Source: Paenibacillus caui
Lineage (GTDB): Bacteria; Bacillota; Bacilli; Paenibacillales; Paenibacillaceae
Assembly (NCBI RefSeq): GCF_019904135.1
Contig: NZ_JAIOGQ010000010.1
Span: 62,001-126,000 of the forward strand
DNA: 64,000 bases
Direction of reading: 5' to 3'
Shown here piece after piece: positions 43,172 through 52,694 of the stretch. The notes below the pieces were generated by a model. The model did not search any database and was not told the DNA's origin. It saw nothing but the letters and a program-made list of their open reading frames with translations. Position 1 is the first letter of the stretch. Each line of letters starts with the position of its first letter. The position numbers and the translations under genes are program-made.

Positions 43172-44971
43172 TTAGTCTGCCACTTCTGTCAGAGACAGTT
43201 CCGCCTCGTGATCTTCTTCTTTGGCGGGACTGAGGTTTTGGATGTTATACAGCCGCGCATAAATCCCCTGCCGCTCCATCAGCTCCTCATGGGTGCCCGC
43301 TTCCGCAATGATCCCATGATCCATGACGTAGATCCGGTCGGCATGCGTAATCGTCGATAACCGGTGGGCCACTATAAGCGTGGTACGGCTCTGCGACAGC
43401 CTTTGCAACGACTGCTGGATCAAGCTTTCCGACTCCAGATCCAGCGCAGACGTCGCCTCATCCAAAATGAGCACCGGCGGATTTTTCAGAAACACGCGGG
43501 CGATAGCGATACGCTGCTTCTGTCCGCCCGAGAGCTTCACGCCCCGCTCCCCAACTTCGGTATCATATCCGTTTGCGAGCTGCATGATGAAATCGTGCGC
43601 GTTAGCTTCCTTCGCCGCCGCGATCACCTCTTCATCGCTTGCTCCCGGCCTTCCAAACAAAATATTGTCGCGCACGCTGCCGCTGAACAGGAAATTCTCC
43701 TGCAACACCATGCCGATGCCGCTGCGAAGGCTGTGCATCGTCAGCTTTCGCACATCGGTCCCTCCAACGGAAACCTTGCCCTTCTGAATATCGTAAAACC
43801 TGGGGATCAAGCCGACCAGAGAAGACTTGCCGCCGCCGCTCATGCCGACGAAAGCAACCGTCTGTCCCGATTCAATCTCCATGGATATATTTTTAAGCAC
43901 CCAATCCCGATTTTCCTGATATCTGAACCAAACTTCCTCAAAAGAAATGGCGGTAGGTCCACCTTTAAGCTCGGCAGCTTCAGGAGCGTCCTTCATATCG
44001 TACGGCTGCTGCAGCAGCTCAAGCACCCGCTCCCAGGAGGCCGACGCCTGGGTCAAAATCGTGGAAGAGTTGATCAGCCGCTTGAGCGGCGCATAGAGCC
44101 GGTCCAAATAACCGAAAAAGGCGACAAAAGTGCCCAGTGTCAAATTTCCTTGAATGACATGATAGCCCCCGTATCCGATGACAAGCAGCGGGGCGATATC
44201 CGTAAGCGTGTTAATAATGGCAAAAGTCCAGGCATTCCACCGGCTTTGGGCCAGCGCCCTGTTCAGGTACTTACCGTTGATCTCCTTGAAACGTTCTTCT
44301 TCGTGCCGCTCAAGCGCAAAGCTGCGGATAATCGAGATGCCCTGCATCCGTTCATGCAAATAGGCCTGAATGCCGGCCAGCGCTGCCGAACGATCCTTGG
44401 TCAGCTTCTTCAACCGCTTGTATAGCAGATTGACCGAGAGCGCGTATAGCGGCATGATCGAGATCGAAACAAGCGTTAGAACCGGGTCCAGATAAAACAT
44501 AAATCCGAGCACAAAGACAAGTGTGAACAGATCAAGCCAAACGTTCATCAGCCCGACTTCCACGATGTTCTTCGTCTGTTCGGAATCGTTGATGAAACGG
44601 GAGATAATTTCTCCGACCTTCGTGTTCTGGTAATAGCGAAGCGACAGCCGCTGCAGGTGATCATAAAGCTTGCTGCGGAGATCGAATAATATTTTTGCGG
44701 TAATAAACTGGGCAAAAAACTGCCGGAAATATTCAACCGGTCCTCTAATAATTACAAACAGCAACATCGCCGCTCCCAGCGCGAGGCTAAGCCCCTGAAT
44801 CTTCTCGGATACGGTGAGCTGGCCGTTCATCAGCAGATCGTCGACCACGTATTTGAGGAGGAGCGGCAGCAAAGACGGAATGCCGAATTTAAGCAGTCCG
44901 ATCGCCAGCGTAACTCCAATCCATTTCCAGTAAGGTTTGACAAAGACAAGATAAGCTTTAAATGGTTTCAA
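43172..44971 (-). CDS. ABC exporter (membrane-ATPase half transporter)
   Basis: 599 residues, TTG start at 44971 after AAGGGATG. Six membrane helices (about 15-310) followed by an ATPase domain: Walker A GMSGGGKSSL, Q-loop LQENFLFSG, signature LSGGQKQRIAIAR, Walker B VLILDEATSALD and H-loop VAHRLST. All catalytic residues are present, so it probably works as a homodimer like Sav1866/YgaD, exporting lipids or drugs. The last 20 residues are acidic. Standalone gene. Confidence 0.9.
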   Translation of the reverse strand: MKPFKAYLVFVKPYWKWIGVTLAIGLLKFGIPSLLPLLLKYVVDDLLMNGQLTVSEKIQGLSLALGAAMLLFVIIRGPVEYFRQFFAQFITAKILFDLRSKLYDHLQRLSLRYYQNTKVGEIISRFINDSEQTKNIVEVGLMNVWLDLFTLVFVLGFMFYLDPVLTLVSISIMPLYALSVNLLYKRLKKLTKDRSAALAGIQAYLHERMQGISIIRSFALERHEEERFKEINGKYLNRALAQSRWNAWTFAIINTLTDIAPLLVIGYGGYHVIQGNLTLGTFVAFFGYLDRLYAPLKRLINSSTILTQASASWERVLELLQQPYDMKDAPEAAELKGGPTAISFEEVWFRYQENRDWVLKNISMEIESGQTVAFVGMSGGGKSSLVGLIPRFYDIQKGKVSVGGTDVRKLTMHSLRSGIGMVLQENFLFSGSVRDNILFGRPGASDEEVIAAAKEANAHDFIMQLANGYDTEVGERGVKLSGGQKQRIAIARVFLKNPPVLILDEATSALDLESESLIQQSLQRLSQSRTTLIVAHRLSTITHADRIYVMDHGIIAEAGTHEELMERQGIYARLYNIQNLSPAKEEDHEAELSLTEVAD

Positions 44972-45074
44972 TTGAGGCGCACATCCCTTGTATGTTATAC
45001 TCCTTAATAATGTTCCAGTTTTTCGTCTTCGGGAAAGATCCGGTTAAAATTGCAATCGCTTTAGGAGGGTAACC

Positions 45075-45581
45075 ATGACACGCCGATTTGTCATTGAAGC
45101 TGTAATGGTCGCGATATACGGTGAACTTTTGGCGCCTTCCGGCCCTGTAGAATATATTGTGCCTTACAACACGATTATGGAGCTCTATGAATTCAGAAGC
45201 AGTTCTGAACCTTTGATGAACGATCCGGATGACGACCATCACGTCAAGAATAAGATTAACGAACTTATCGCTTATATGGAGGAGCCGCTGAACCGAAAAC
45301 GGCTTGGGAAAACCCTGATCATGCCCTGGGGAAAAACCGCCTCCATCCTGCTGGACGATCATATTACGTGGACGGTCGTCAATGCGGTCGACAATGAGCA
45401 GTACGGAGAATACCTGGACCCGATTGAAACGGAAATCGTACTGACCGCCCAGAAAGAGAATGCCCCGATTCTCACCGACCAGTTCGAGCTGATTCGGCGC
45501 ATCATTGAAGCCGAGGTTCCCGTTCAGGTGTTTGATATCCAGGACTTCGATTTTGCTATGGAATACAATGTATTCAGCTAG
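45075..45581 (+). CDS. Conserved protein of unknown function
   Basis: 168 residues from ATG 45075 with AGGAGGGTAACC upstream. Begins TRRFVIEAVMVAIYGELLAP; the middle has IMPWGKTASILLDDHITWTVV and the end ILTDQFELIRRIIEAEVPV. Cytoplasmic, mixed alpha/beta. Similar proteins in Paenibacillus are, I believe, sometimes labelled ADP-heptose synthase, but no nucleotidyltransferase motif is visible. Single gene with its own terminator. Confidence 0.6.
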   Translation: MTRRFVIEAVMVAIYGELLAPSGPVEYIVPYNTIMELYEFRSSSEPLMNDPDDDHHVKNKINELIAYMEEPLNRKRLGKTLIMPWGKTASILLDDHITWTVVNAVDNEQYGEYLDPIETEIVLTAQKENAPILTDQFELIRRIIEAEVPVQVFDIQDFDFAMEYNVFS

Positions 45582-45620
45582 CTTCCGATCCTTTGCCCTA
45601 GCGCACTTTCGTTCAAGACA

Positions 45621-45647
45621 AAAGCCCGCCTCCCTGCGGGCTTTTTC
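45621..45647 (+). terminator. Terminator
   Basis: AAAGCCCGC, a short loop and GCGGGCTTTTT: classic rho-independent terminator for the gene ending at 45581. Confidence 0.85.
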
Positions 45648-45686
45648 CTTTATCCAATGCTTAACCGTTCAAGAGTTCTTGTTCGC

Positions 45687-45974
45687 CTACTGAACGTATT
45701 CATAACGAATATCGTCGGTTTCTTGGTCATACACGACTTTCAGATCATATCCTTCAAGATACCATAAGTCCTGTTCTTCCATGTAGAAGGTAATTCCTTT
45801 TACGACTGTTGAAACTCCGGGCGTTTTCGGCTCCTGAACGTCTATGCCAAGCGAAAATCCGGGGTGAATATGTCCGCCCGCGCTGTAACGCGCATAGAAG
45901 CGGACCGCCTCGCCTTCCGCAAGATTCAATTCTTTCTTATACCATTCAGCCGCATCTTCGGCAACATGAATCAT
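45687..45974 (-). CDS. HesB-like (YneR family) protein lacking cysteines
   Basis: 95 residues from ATG 45974, after AAGGAG. The pattern EGEAVRFYARYSAGGHIHPGF and FYMEEQDLWYLEGYDLKVVY is the HesB/IscA-like fold of the YneR subgroup. There is no cysteine anywhere in the protein, so it cannot hold an iron-sulfur cluster in the IscA way. Function unknown. A longer frame to 46082 lacks a ribosome site. Confidence 0.75.
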   Translation of the reverse strand: MIHVAEDAAEWYKKELNLAEGEAVRFYARYSAGGHIHPGFSLGIDVQEPKTPGVSTVVKGITFYMEEQDLWYLEGYDLKVVYDQETDDIRYEYVQ

Positions 45975-46106
45975 GATGTTCAACTCCTTCTTTTCGAGGC
46001 TTAACGAATCAGAACTGCAGGCAGTTCCTAGTTTCATGTATCCTATTTTAGCCGAAGTGAATGCGAAATGACAAACAGGCAATTTTAATTATAATCAAAT
46101 TTGCGT

Positions 46107-46136
46107 TTGACAATCTGGAAAAAACGGTGATAGAAT
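46107..46136 (+). promoter_or_regulatory. Promoter of the bmr leader
   Basis: TTGACA, an 18-base spacer and TAGAAT, 54 bp before the leader-peptide start. Confidence 0.6.
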
Positions 46137-46189
46137 TCTCTGTGTTACGAAATATTTTCAAAAATTCCCAATGAGAAAGGGTGCGCACG

Positions 46190-46297
46190 ATGTTCGCAAT
46201 GTTTAAGTTTATGACCGGTTATGCATACGATCCGGCAAGTTCAGCCCAATCGAATATCGAAGCAATCCCTTCAGCAAGCACAGAAACTGTCCGCTGA
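46190..46297 (+). CDS. Leader peptide upstream of a bmrCD-like operon
   Basis: 35 residues, beginning MFAMFKFMTGYAYDPASSA, with the site AGAAAGGGTG. A terminator-like hairpin lies between it and the ABC genes. In B. subtilis the drug transporter BmrCD is preceded by the small gene bmrB, whose stalled translation by antibiotics opens an attenuator. The same layout is seen here; the peptide sequence itself need not be conserved. Regulation by ribosome stalling is inference. Confidence 0.6.
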   Translation: MFAMFKFMTGYAYDPASSAQSNIEAIPSASTETVR

Positions 46298-46391
46298 TTT
46301 CCCCGGGAACGGGCAGAAGATCGGCGGTTTCATACGCGGATGCGGATTGCTTCATTGAATCGTTATCCGGCATATTCCTTTGATGATACCT

Positions 46392-46426
46392 AAGGGCATA
46401 TCGTTTTCGGGCGATATGTCCTTTTT
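46392..46426 (+). terminator. Attenuator before the bmrCD-like genes
   Basis: GGGCATATCG and CGATATGTCC pair over ten bases and are followed by TTTTT, about 80 bp before the first ABC gene and 95 bp after the leader peptide. Confidence 0.72.
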
Positions 46427-46508
46427 GCCGTTAACCTGCTTCTTCTGCCATGACGTAATGCACAAAAATTCCATGAAACGGAAAAAGACACAAAGGAGGG
46501 AACGAAAT

Positions 46509-48254
46509 ATGTTCTCGGTTCTCAAAAATTTAGGCTGGTTCTTCAGAAGGGAGAAGCAGCGATACGCGATCGGATTGATTGTTCTGATCGCTGCGGGCTT
46601 CCTTGAATTGGCCCCACCCAGGCTGCTTGGCAGCGCGATTGATGAAATTGTGGTTGGTTCCATCACGTGGAGCTCGCTGTCCATGTACATTCTGTCCATC
46701 ACGGGTCTGCTCGTGCTGATCTATCTGATCACCTACGTATGGATGCACAAATTGTTTGGAGGCTCCAATCTGGTGGAGCGTCTGCTGCGTACGCGTTTTA
46801 TGAACCATCTCCTGCGCATGACTCCTCCCTTCTTCGAACGGAGCCGTACAGGGGACCTGATGGCCCGGGCCACAAACGATTTGCGGTCTGTGGCGATGAC
46901 CGTCGGCTTCGGCATGCTGACCTTGACCGACTCTACCGTCTTTTTAGCGGTGATTTTTGTGGCGATGGCCTCGCTGATCAGCTGGAAGCTTACCCTCGCC
47001 GCGATCATACCGCTTCCGTTCATCGCGCTGGCAATGAAAGTTTACGGCAAAATTATTCATGAGCGGTATACGGTAGCCCAGGATGCGTTCGGGGACATGA
47101 ACGATCAGGTGCTTGAATCGGTAGCCGGAATCAGAGTCATTCGCGCTTATGTGCAGGAACGGAACGATGAGCGCCGGTTCGAGCAAATTACTAACGATGT
47201 GTACAAGAAAAATTTGGCCGTAGCCAAAGTGGATGCCTTCTTCGAGCCGACCATCCGGCTTTGCGTTGGGCTTAGTTATGTCATCAGCCTAACTTACGGC
47301 ATGTATCTGGTGTTTCACAATGAGCTCACCCTGGGAAGTCTCGTATCGTTCAATATGTACCTCGGGATGATGATCTGGCCGATGTTCGCCATCGGCGAAC
47401 TGATCAATATTATGCAGCGTGGCGGCGCTTCTCTGGATCGTGTCAACGAGACGCTGAATGTTGAGCCGGATGTGCAGGATTCGGCCATGCCGGTGAAAGT
47501 CGGCTTGCCGGACAGCATTGAATTCAAGGATGTTACCTTCCGCTATCCGACCTCCAATATGAACAATCTGGAGCATATCCGCTTGAGACTGGCGCGCGGC
47601 GAAACCCTGGGGGTTGTCGGAAGAACCGGGGCTGGCAAGTCCACGCTGCTGAAGCAGCTGCTTCATGAATATCCATTCGGCACAGGAGAGCTGCTCATCT
47701 CCGGCGTTCCAGCCGGGGAGATCGCCAAGAACGAGCTTCACTCCTGGATGGGCTATGTGCCGCAGGAACAAATTCTGTTCTCCAAAACCGTCCGGCAAAA
47801 TATCCAGTATGGACGTCCTAATGCAGATGATACGCTCATTATGGAAGCCATCCGCACAGCCGCCTTCGAGAACGACTTGCACACGCTGTCTGACGGGCTG
47901 GATACGCTGGTCGGCGAAAAAGGCGTCGCCTTGTCCGGCGGACAAAAACAGCGCGTATCGCTGGCAAGAGCCTTTATCGCGGATCCGGAAATTTTGATCT
48001 TGGACGACGCGCTGTCAGCCGTCGACGCAAGAACCGAAGCGCGCATTATCGAGAATATCCGAAGCAAGCGCTCCGGCAAAACGACTCTCATCGCAACGCA
48101 CCGCCTTTCCGCCATCCAGCACGCCGATCATATCGTCGTGCTGGAGAAAGGGCGGATTATCGAAGAGGGAACGCACGAAAGTCTGCTGGCGCAGGGGGGC
48201 TGGTACCGCGAGCAGTACGAACGCCAGCAGGTCGAATCCAACCTGACGGACTAA
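46509..48254 (+). CDS. bmrC: Heterodimeric multidrug ABC transporter subunit BmrC-like
   Basis: 581 residues from ATG 46509 (AAAGGAGGG upstream). Starts FSVLKNLGWFFRREKQRYAI, as in BmrC/YheI. Six membrane helices, then ATPase: Walker A GRTGAGKSTL, signature LSGGQKQRVSLAR, Walker B ILILDDALSAVD, H-loop ATHRLSA. The residue after the Walker B aspartate is D rather than the catalytic E (LDD), the degenerate-site feature of heterodimeric exporters. Partner is the next gene, 23 bp downstream. Confidence 0.9.
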   Translation: MFSVLKNLGWFFRREKQRYAIGLIVLIAAGFLELAPPRLLGSAIDEIVVGSITWSSLSMYILSITGLLVLIYLITYVWMHKLFGGSNLVERLLRTRFMNHLLRMTPPFFERSRTGDLMARATNDLRSVAMTVGFGMLTLTDSTVFLAVIFVAMASLISWKLTLAAIIPLPFIALAMKVYGKIIHERYTVAQDAFGDMNDQVLESVAGIRVIRAYVQERNDERRFEQITNDVYKKNLAVAKVDAFFEPTIRLCVGLSYVISLTYGMYLVFHNELTLGSLVSFNMYLGMMIWPMFAIGELINIMQRGGASLDRVNETLNVEPDVQDSAMPVKVGLPDSIEFKDVTFRYPTSNMNNLEHIRLRLARGETLGVVGRTGAGKSTLLKQLLHEYPFGTGELLISGVPAGEIAKNELHSWMGYVPQEQILFSKTVRQNIQYGRPNADDTLIMEAIRTAAFENDLHTLSDGLDTLVGEKGVALSGGQKQRVSLARAFIADPEILILDDALSAVDARTEARIIENIRSKRSGKTTLIATHRLSAIQHADHIVVLEKGRIIEEGTHESLLAQGGWYREQYERQQVESNLTD

Positions 48255-48277
48255 AGAGATAAAGAGGTGTACCAATC

Positions 48278-50332
48278 ATGAAAACCCAAACAGGCAAAGC
48301 GCTGTTCAAATATGCTTTAACCGCCAAAAGCACATTCATTTTGGCGCTAGTCATGCTGGCGATCGGCGTTGCCGCCGATTTGGCCGGCCCGTTCATTGCG
48401 CGCAGCATGATCGACAATCATATGCTCGCCATCGAAAGGCCTTTCTTTGAAACCACGCGGGCATCCAAAGACGCCGTCAGCTATAACGGCCATTATTACA
48501 AGCGGGAGGACCGGTTTGCTCCCGGTGAAGCCAAGGGCAGCGAAGTCCGCGTTATTCAGGTGGGCCGCCCGTTTTATTTCGTCAATGCTGCAGTCCAGGA
48601 TACGTCCGGCGCCCGCAGCATAGAGAACGGTATTCTTACCATTACACGCGGCAGCCAAACGATGCAATATCCTGCCGAGAAGCTGTCGGCAGGAGAACTA
48701 TTCGCCTTTTACAAACCGGAAATTCCCGGTCTTTCCAAGCTGATCTTGATGTACTTCGCCTTCCTGGTCATAGCGATCGTCATGGAATTCGGCAAGACGT
48801 ACTGGCTGCAGTCCTCCGCCAACAAAGTTATCCAAAAGCTGCGCATCGATGTCTATGCGCATATCCAGAGACTACCGGTCAATTTCTTCGACAATTTGCC
48901 GGCAGGCAAGGTCGTCTCCCGGGTAACCAATGACACGGAAGCGGTAAAAGACCTGTTTATCGCAGTACTTTCCAATTTTTTCTCGGGGATCATCAATATG
49001 CTGGGCGTCTTCGTCGCCCTCTTCCTGCTTGACTTCCGGCTAGGACTGATCTGTTTGTTCATCATACCGGTCATTTTCTTGTGGGTGGTGCTGTACCGGA
49101 AGTTTGCAACAAAATACAATACCGTCATCCGGTCCCGGCTGAGCGAGATCAACGCGATGATCAATGAATCGATCCAGGGGATGTCCATCATCCGGATCTT
49201 CCGCCGCCAGGAGCAGACCAGCGCGGAATTTGAAGCCTTGAACGACGACTACATGAAGCACCAGAACAAAATGCTCAATCTGAACGCGCTCACCTCGCAC
49301 AATCTGGTCAATGTGCTGCGGAGCCTGTCTTTTGCCATTGTGCTGTGGTACTTCGGAGGAAGCTATCTGTCGGGAACAGGCATTATCTCGCTCGGTGTGC
49401 TCTATGCCTTCGTCGACGTGCTGAGCCGTTTGTTCCAGCCGCTGACAGGCATGGTCAACCAGCTCGCTGCCCTGGATTCGTCCATGGTATCGGCCGGCCG
49501 CGTATTCCACCTGATGGATGAACCGGGAGAACCCGTTACTGACGGCTCTATGCCCCGCTATAAAGGGAATGTCGAGTTCAAGGACGTATCCTTTGCGTAC
49601 AAAAAAGATTATGTGCTGAAAAACATCAGCTTCTCAGCCAAGCAGGGCGAGACCGTGGCCCTTGTCGGTCACACCGGCTCCGGAAAAAGCTCGATCATCA
49701 ACCTGCTGTTCCGTTTCTACGACCCGCAAAAGGGCACCATCAGCATTGATGGCCAGCAAGTAAAGGACTTGCCGAAACAGTGGATTCGCCAGCATATGGG
49801 CATCGTGCTGCAGGACCCGTATCTGTTCACCGGTACGATCGCCAGCAATGTCAGTCTTGGCGACGAACGGATTTCCCGCGAGAAGGTGGAACAGGCGCTC
49901 AAAGACGTTGGCGCCGACCGCATTCTCGCCCATTTGCCCGGCGGTCTCGACGAGCCCGTCGTCGAAAAGGGCAGCACGCTTTCGGCCGGAGAACGCCAGC
50001 TGATCTCATTCGCCCGAGCTCTGGCTTTTGACCCGGCGATTCTGATTCTTGACGAAGCAACGGCGAACATTGATACGGAAACCGAGGCGCTGATCCAATC
50101 CGCCCTCGAGGTGCTGAAGAAAGGACGCACGACTTTTATCATTGCGCACCGCCTTTCTACCATCCGCAGCGCCGACCAGATTCTCGTTCTGCACCGCGGC
50201 GAAATCGTAGAACGCGGTACGCACGATGAACTGTTGGCTTTGGGAGGAAGGTACTATCAAATGTACCGTCTGCAGGGCGGAGCCGCCGAATCGCCGTCTT
50301 CAGCCGCTCCGGTGCAAGCCTCTGGCATTTAG
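48278..50332 (+). CDS. bmrD: Heterodimeric multidrug ABC transporter subunit BmrD-like
   Basis: 684 residues. As in BmrD/YheH, an insert of about 90 residues follows the first membrane helix (about 50-145, containing YNGHYYKREDRFAPGEAKG). ATPase domain: Walker A GHTGSGKSSI, signature LSAGERQLISFAR, Walker B ILILDEATANID with the catalytic Glu, H-loop IAHRLST. Together with the upstream subunit it should export drugs. Terminator follows at 50361. Confidence 0.9.
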   Translation: MKTQTGKALFKYALTAKSTFILALVMLAIGVAADLAGPFIARSMIDNHMLAIERPFFETTRASKDAVSYNGHYYKREDRFAPGEAKGSEVRVIQVGRPFYFVNAAVQDTSGARSIENGILTITRGSQTMQYPAEKLSAGELFAFYKPEIPGLSKLILMYFAFLVIAIVMEFGKTYWLQSSANKVIQKLRIDVYAHIQRLPVNFFDNLPAGKVVSRVTNDTEAVKDLFIAVLSNFFSGIINMLGVFVALFLLDFRLGLICLFIIPVIFLWVVLYRKFATKYNTVIRSRLSEINAMINESIQGMSIIRIFRRQEQTSAEFEALNDDYMKHQNKMLNLNALTSHNLVNVLRSLSFAIVLWYFGGSYLSGTGIISLGVLYAFVDVLSRLFQPLTGMVNQLAALDSSMVSAGRVFHLMDEPGEPVTDGSMPRYKGNVEFKDVSFAYKKDYVLKNISFSAKQGETVALVGHTGSGKSSIINLLFRFYDPQKGTISIDGQQVKDLPKQWIRQHMGIVLQDPYLFTGTIASNVSLGDERISREKVEQALKDVGADRILAHLPGGLDEPVVEKGSTLSAGERQLISFARALAFDPAILILDEATANIDTETEALIQSALEVLKKGRTTFIIAHRLSTIRSADQILVLHRGEIVERGTHDELLALGGRYYQMYRLQGGAAESPSSAAPVQASGI

Positions 50333-50360
50333 AATCTATCTTGATCTTCTTACACAAAAA

Positions 50361-50393
50361 GCCGCCCTCCCGGATTGATCCGGTGAGGCGGCT
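50361..50393 (+). terminator. Terminator after bmrD
   Basis: GCCGCC(CTCC) pairs with (G)AGGCGGC around a GGATTGATCC inner stem, followed by TCTTTG. Confidence 0.65.
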
Positions 50394-50414
50394 CTTTGCT
50401 TTCACTTCATCCGC

Positions 50415-50937
50415 TTACCTTCCCGCCAAATCCTTAATTCGTGCCATTCGCTCCGGCTCGTTGGACATAAGCCAAGTATCCTCCGTAAAACGATCATAAC
50501 AGCGGGAGAAAAAATGCCGCGCCTCCTCGTTTCTGTCCAGCTGCAGCAAGCATTCGGCCAGCTCCTCATACACATATCCGCTCGGCTCCCCGTCTGCTTT
50601 CGTTTCGGCCAGCAGTTTCTGCTGAATCGCGAATGCCTCCTCCAGATTTCCGGCTTCAACCTGTGCCCAACCGATGTTATTAAATAGCGATCCCAACCAC
50701 CGCTTGGCTTTAGGCTTTTCCTCGGCATAAGCAAGTGCTTTCAGATTCCATTCCATCCGCTTGTCCGGCTTGGATTCAGCAATCCCCAGCATATGCGCTG
50801 CATCAACGGCGTAGTGTCAATAATTCCGCTATGTATCCCGTATCTCCGGCAGGCTCGTATTCTTCAAGCAGCTTTACGATTTTTCGTTCGGTTTCACCCG
50901 GATGATCATAGTCCCACAAATCGTCAATACGAACCAT
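50415..50937 (-). pseudogene. Tetratricopeptide-like protein, frameshifted
   Basis: From ATG 50937 one frame reads MVRIDDLWDYDHPGETERKI and continues to IAELLTLRR then stop. Another frame takes over at YAVDAAHMLGIAESKPDKR and runs to 50415. The helical repeats (FNNIGWAQVEAGNLEEAFAI, YEELAECLLQLDRNEEARHF) are TPR-like. A few residues seem to be missing at the junction near 50820. Function unknown; related proteins are common in Paenibacillaceae. Confidence 0.7.
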
Positions 50938-50964
50938 TACGCACTCTCCATCTCTCTTAAATAT

Positions 50965-51297
50965 TTATGCGGCAGACATGTGCCTGCATACTTCGGCGCA
51001 ATGGCGGCATGCTTCGGCGCATTGCTTGCAATGATTATGCTCATGCTTTACGCATTCCTCGGCGCACCTATCGCATGCTTTGGCGCAAAGCTCGCAAATT
51101 TCCCTGGCCAGCCGGGTATCTCGCGACAACGCTTCAGCGGTGAACATGCAGATTTGCGCACATTCGCGATCATACCGAATGCATTCCCTTAGCATGGCCA
51201 AATCGTATTCTTTCAGGCTGGATATATAACAATAGTTGCAGGCATTCATACATTCCAGACAAGTTTCTATACATTCCCGATATGGATTCTGATTCAT
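50965..51297 (-). CDS. Cysteine-rich four-helix-bundle copper-binding protein (Csp/DUF326)
   Basis: 110 residues with 18 cysteines arranged as CxxxC and CxxC pairs along helices (CIETCLECMNACNYCY, CELCAKACDRCAEEC, CKQCAEACRHCAEVC). This is the copper storage protein type, where cysteines lining a four-helix bundle bind many Cu(I) ions. No signal peptide, so cytosolic like Csp3. AGGAGGTAAACACC precedes ATG 51297. The neighbour is a CobW-type metallochaperone, consistent with a metal-handling patch. Confidence 0.88.
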   Translation of the reverse strand: MNQNPYRECIETCLECMNACNYCYISSLKEYDLAMLRECIRYDRECAQICMFTAEALSRDTRLAREICELCAKACDRCAEECVKHEHNHCKQCAEACRHCAEVCRHMSAA

Positions 51298-51440
51298 GGT
51301 GTTTACCTCCTACAAGCCTCGATATCAGTAGTGATTGAACCGCTGGTATCCAGCATTATGTAATTACCATGCATTTGGCCCGTTGAATCAAAATGAAAGT
51401 ACAGCCTTTACAAACGGTACAGGCCAGTTGAGCTTATAAC

Positions 51441-52544
51441 TTATAGCGCCCCGCTTCTGCGCGTCTCCAAAACGCGCAGTTTCTCTTTAAGCGCCTGCTT
51501 GTCAAAATGCTCGCCGATGAATACAACGACGTCCGGCACTTCGCCCTGCGGCGTTATTTTCATAAAATCAGGCTGCCTAAAAGCATATTGAAACAGATAG
51601 CGGCTGCGGGTATCGGAAAAGGTAAGTATCCCTTTGGCCCTGTAGACATCGCGCGGCAGCTCCGCAATCAATTGTTCAAATTGGACGCTGTCAACAGGGG
51701 CCTGCAAGTAATGGGTGTAGGCCATCACATGCTCATGCGAATCATGCATATGCCCGGAATGCTCGTGGTTGCAGCTGCAATGAGGGCCGTGATCATGGTC
51801 GTGGTTATGGCCGTGGCAATGACCATGCTCGTGTTCGTGATCATGCTCATGCTCGTGATTCTGCCCGTCGCGGCCATGATGCCCCTGCTGGTCTTCCCCA
51901 GCCGGACCAGGCACTGCGTCTGCGCCTTCCGCAGATAGGATGACTTCCAGGCTCACATCACATTTTACGGCAGGAATCTTTAAGGCATAGGGATTGGATC
52001 TTTCGAGAAGCTGCACCAGTTCTTCAACCTTTCCGCCTTCCAGGCGGTCAACCTTGTTCATAATCAGGATCGAAGCGCAGCGGATTTGCTCCTGCATAAG
52101 CCGGAATGTCTTCCCCTGCTGGGACTTAAGCAGTTCGAGCAGGTACGGGGAGTCCACAACCGTGATCACAGGTTTGATATCCAGTTTCATATATAATGCC
52201 GCTTCGGTCACCGAATCCAAAATTTCCAACGGATTGGCGGCCCCGGTAGCTTCAATTACGATAACATCAGGGTGCTCGTTCGTGATCAGGTTGGCAAGCT
52301 GAGTGCTCAGATCGCCCCGAATTGAGCAGCAAATGCACCCGCCCAGCATTTCAGCCATCGGCACTTCCTGCCGGATCAGCAGCCCTTCCAGATTGATCTC
52401 TCCAAGCTCATTCATAATGACAGCAGGGCGCGCGCCTCTATTTTTCCAGTAATTCAGCATTCGGCCTAATAGCGTCGTTTTCCCGCTGCCTAAAAATCCG
52501 GACAATATGTAGACCGGTATCGCCTTTTCCTCAGCATTAAGCAA
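51441..52544 (-). CDS. CobW/COG0523 GTP-dependent metallochaperone
   Basis: 367 residues, TTG start 52544 after AAGGGGGAACG. Walker A GFLGSGKTTL (about 16-25), the metal-binding CxCC in LGGCICCS, NKVD base-recognition motif, and a C-terminal CobW domain. A His/Asp-rich linker (about 228-275, with HDHEHEHGHCHGHNHDHDHG) is typical of zinc-delivering members such as YciC/ZagA. Likely moves zinc to client proteins when zinc is low. A clear Zur box could not be assigned upstream. Confidence 0.88.
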   Translation of the reverse strand: MLNAEEKAIPVYILSGFLGSGKTTLLGRMLNYWKNRGARPAVIMNELGEINLEGLLIRQEVPMAEMLGGCICCSIRGDLSTQLANLITNEHPDVIVIEATGAANPLEILDSVTEAALYMKLDIKPVITVVDSPYLLELLKSQQGKTFRLMQEQIRCASILIMNKVDRLEGGKVEELVQLLERSNPYALKIPAVKCDVSLEVILSAEGADAVPGPAGEDQQGHHGRDGQNHEHEHDHEHEHGHCHGHNHDHDHGPHCSCNHEHSGHMHDSHEHVMAYTHYLQAPVDSVQFEQLIAELPRDVYRAKGILTFSDTRSRYLFQYAFRQPDFMKITPQGEVPDVVVFIGEHFDKQALKEKLRVLETRRSGAL

Positions 52545-52694
52545 GAATCGTTCCCCCTTTTCAAAAAAAGCAAAAACACCATTATGACAGCGAGTGTACT
52601 ATAACGATGGATGATGTGCAACAAATGGCAATCCCTTTGCGGTATGGTAAAATGGTTTTCAGATGATTCTTTTGTCAAAAAGAAAGAAGTGGGG

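Noticed and set aside
43364-44425. A 353-codon open frame on the plus strand
   Set aside because: Antisense to an ABC exporter with complete Walker, signature and H-loop motifs; no ribosome site or family match.
45075-45581. ADP-heptose synthase label for this gene
   Set aside because: No nucleotidyltransferase or ribokinase-type motif is visible, so only unknown function is supported.
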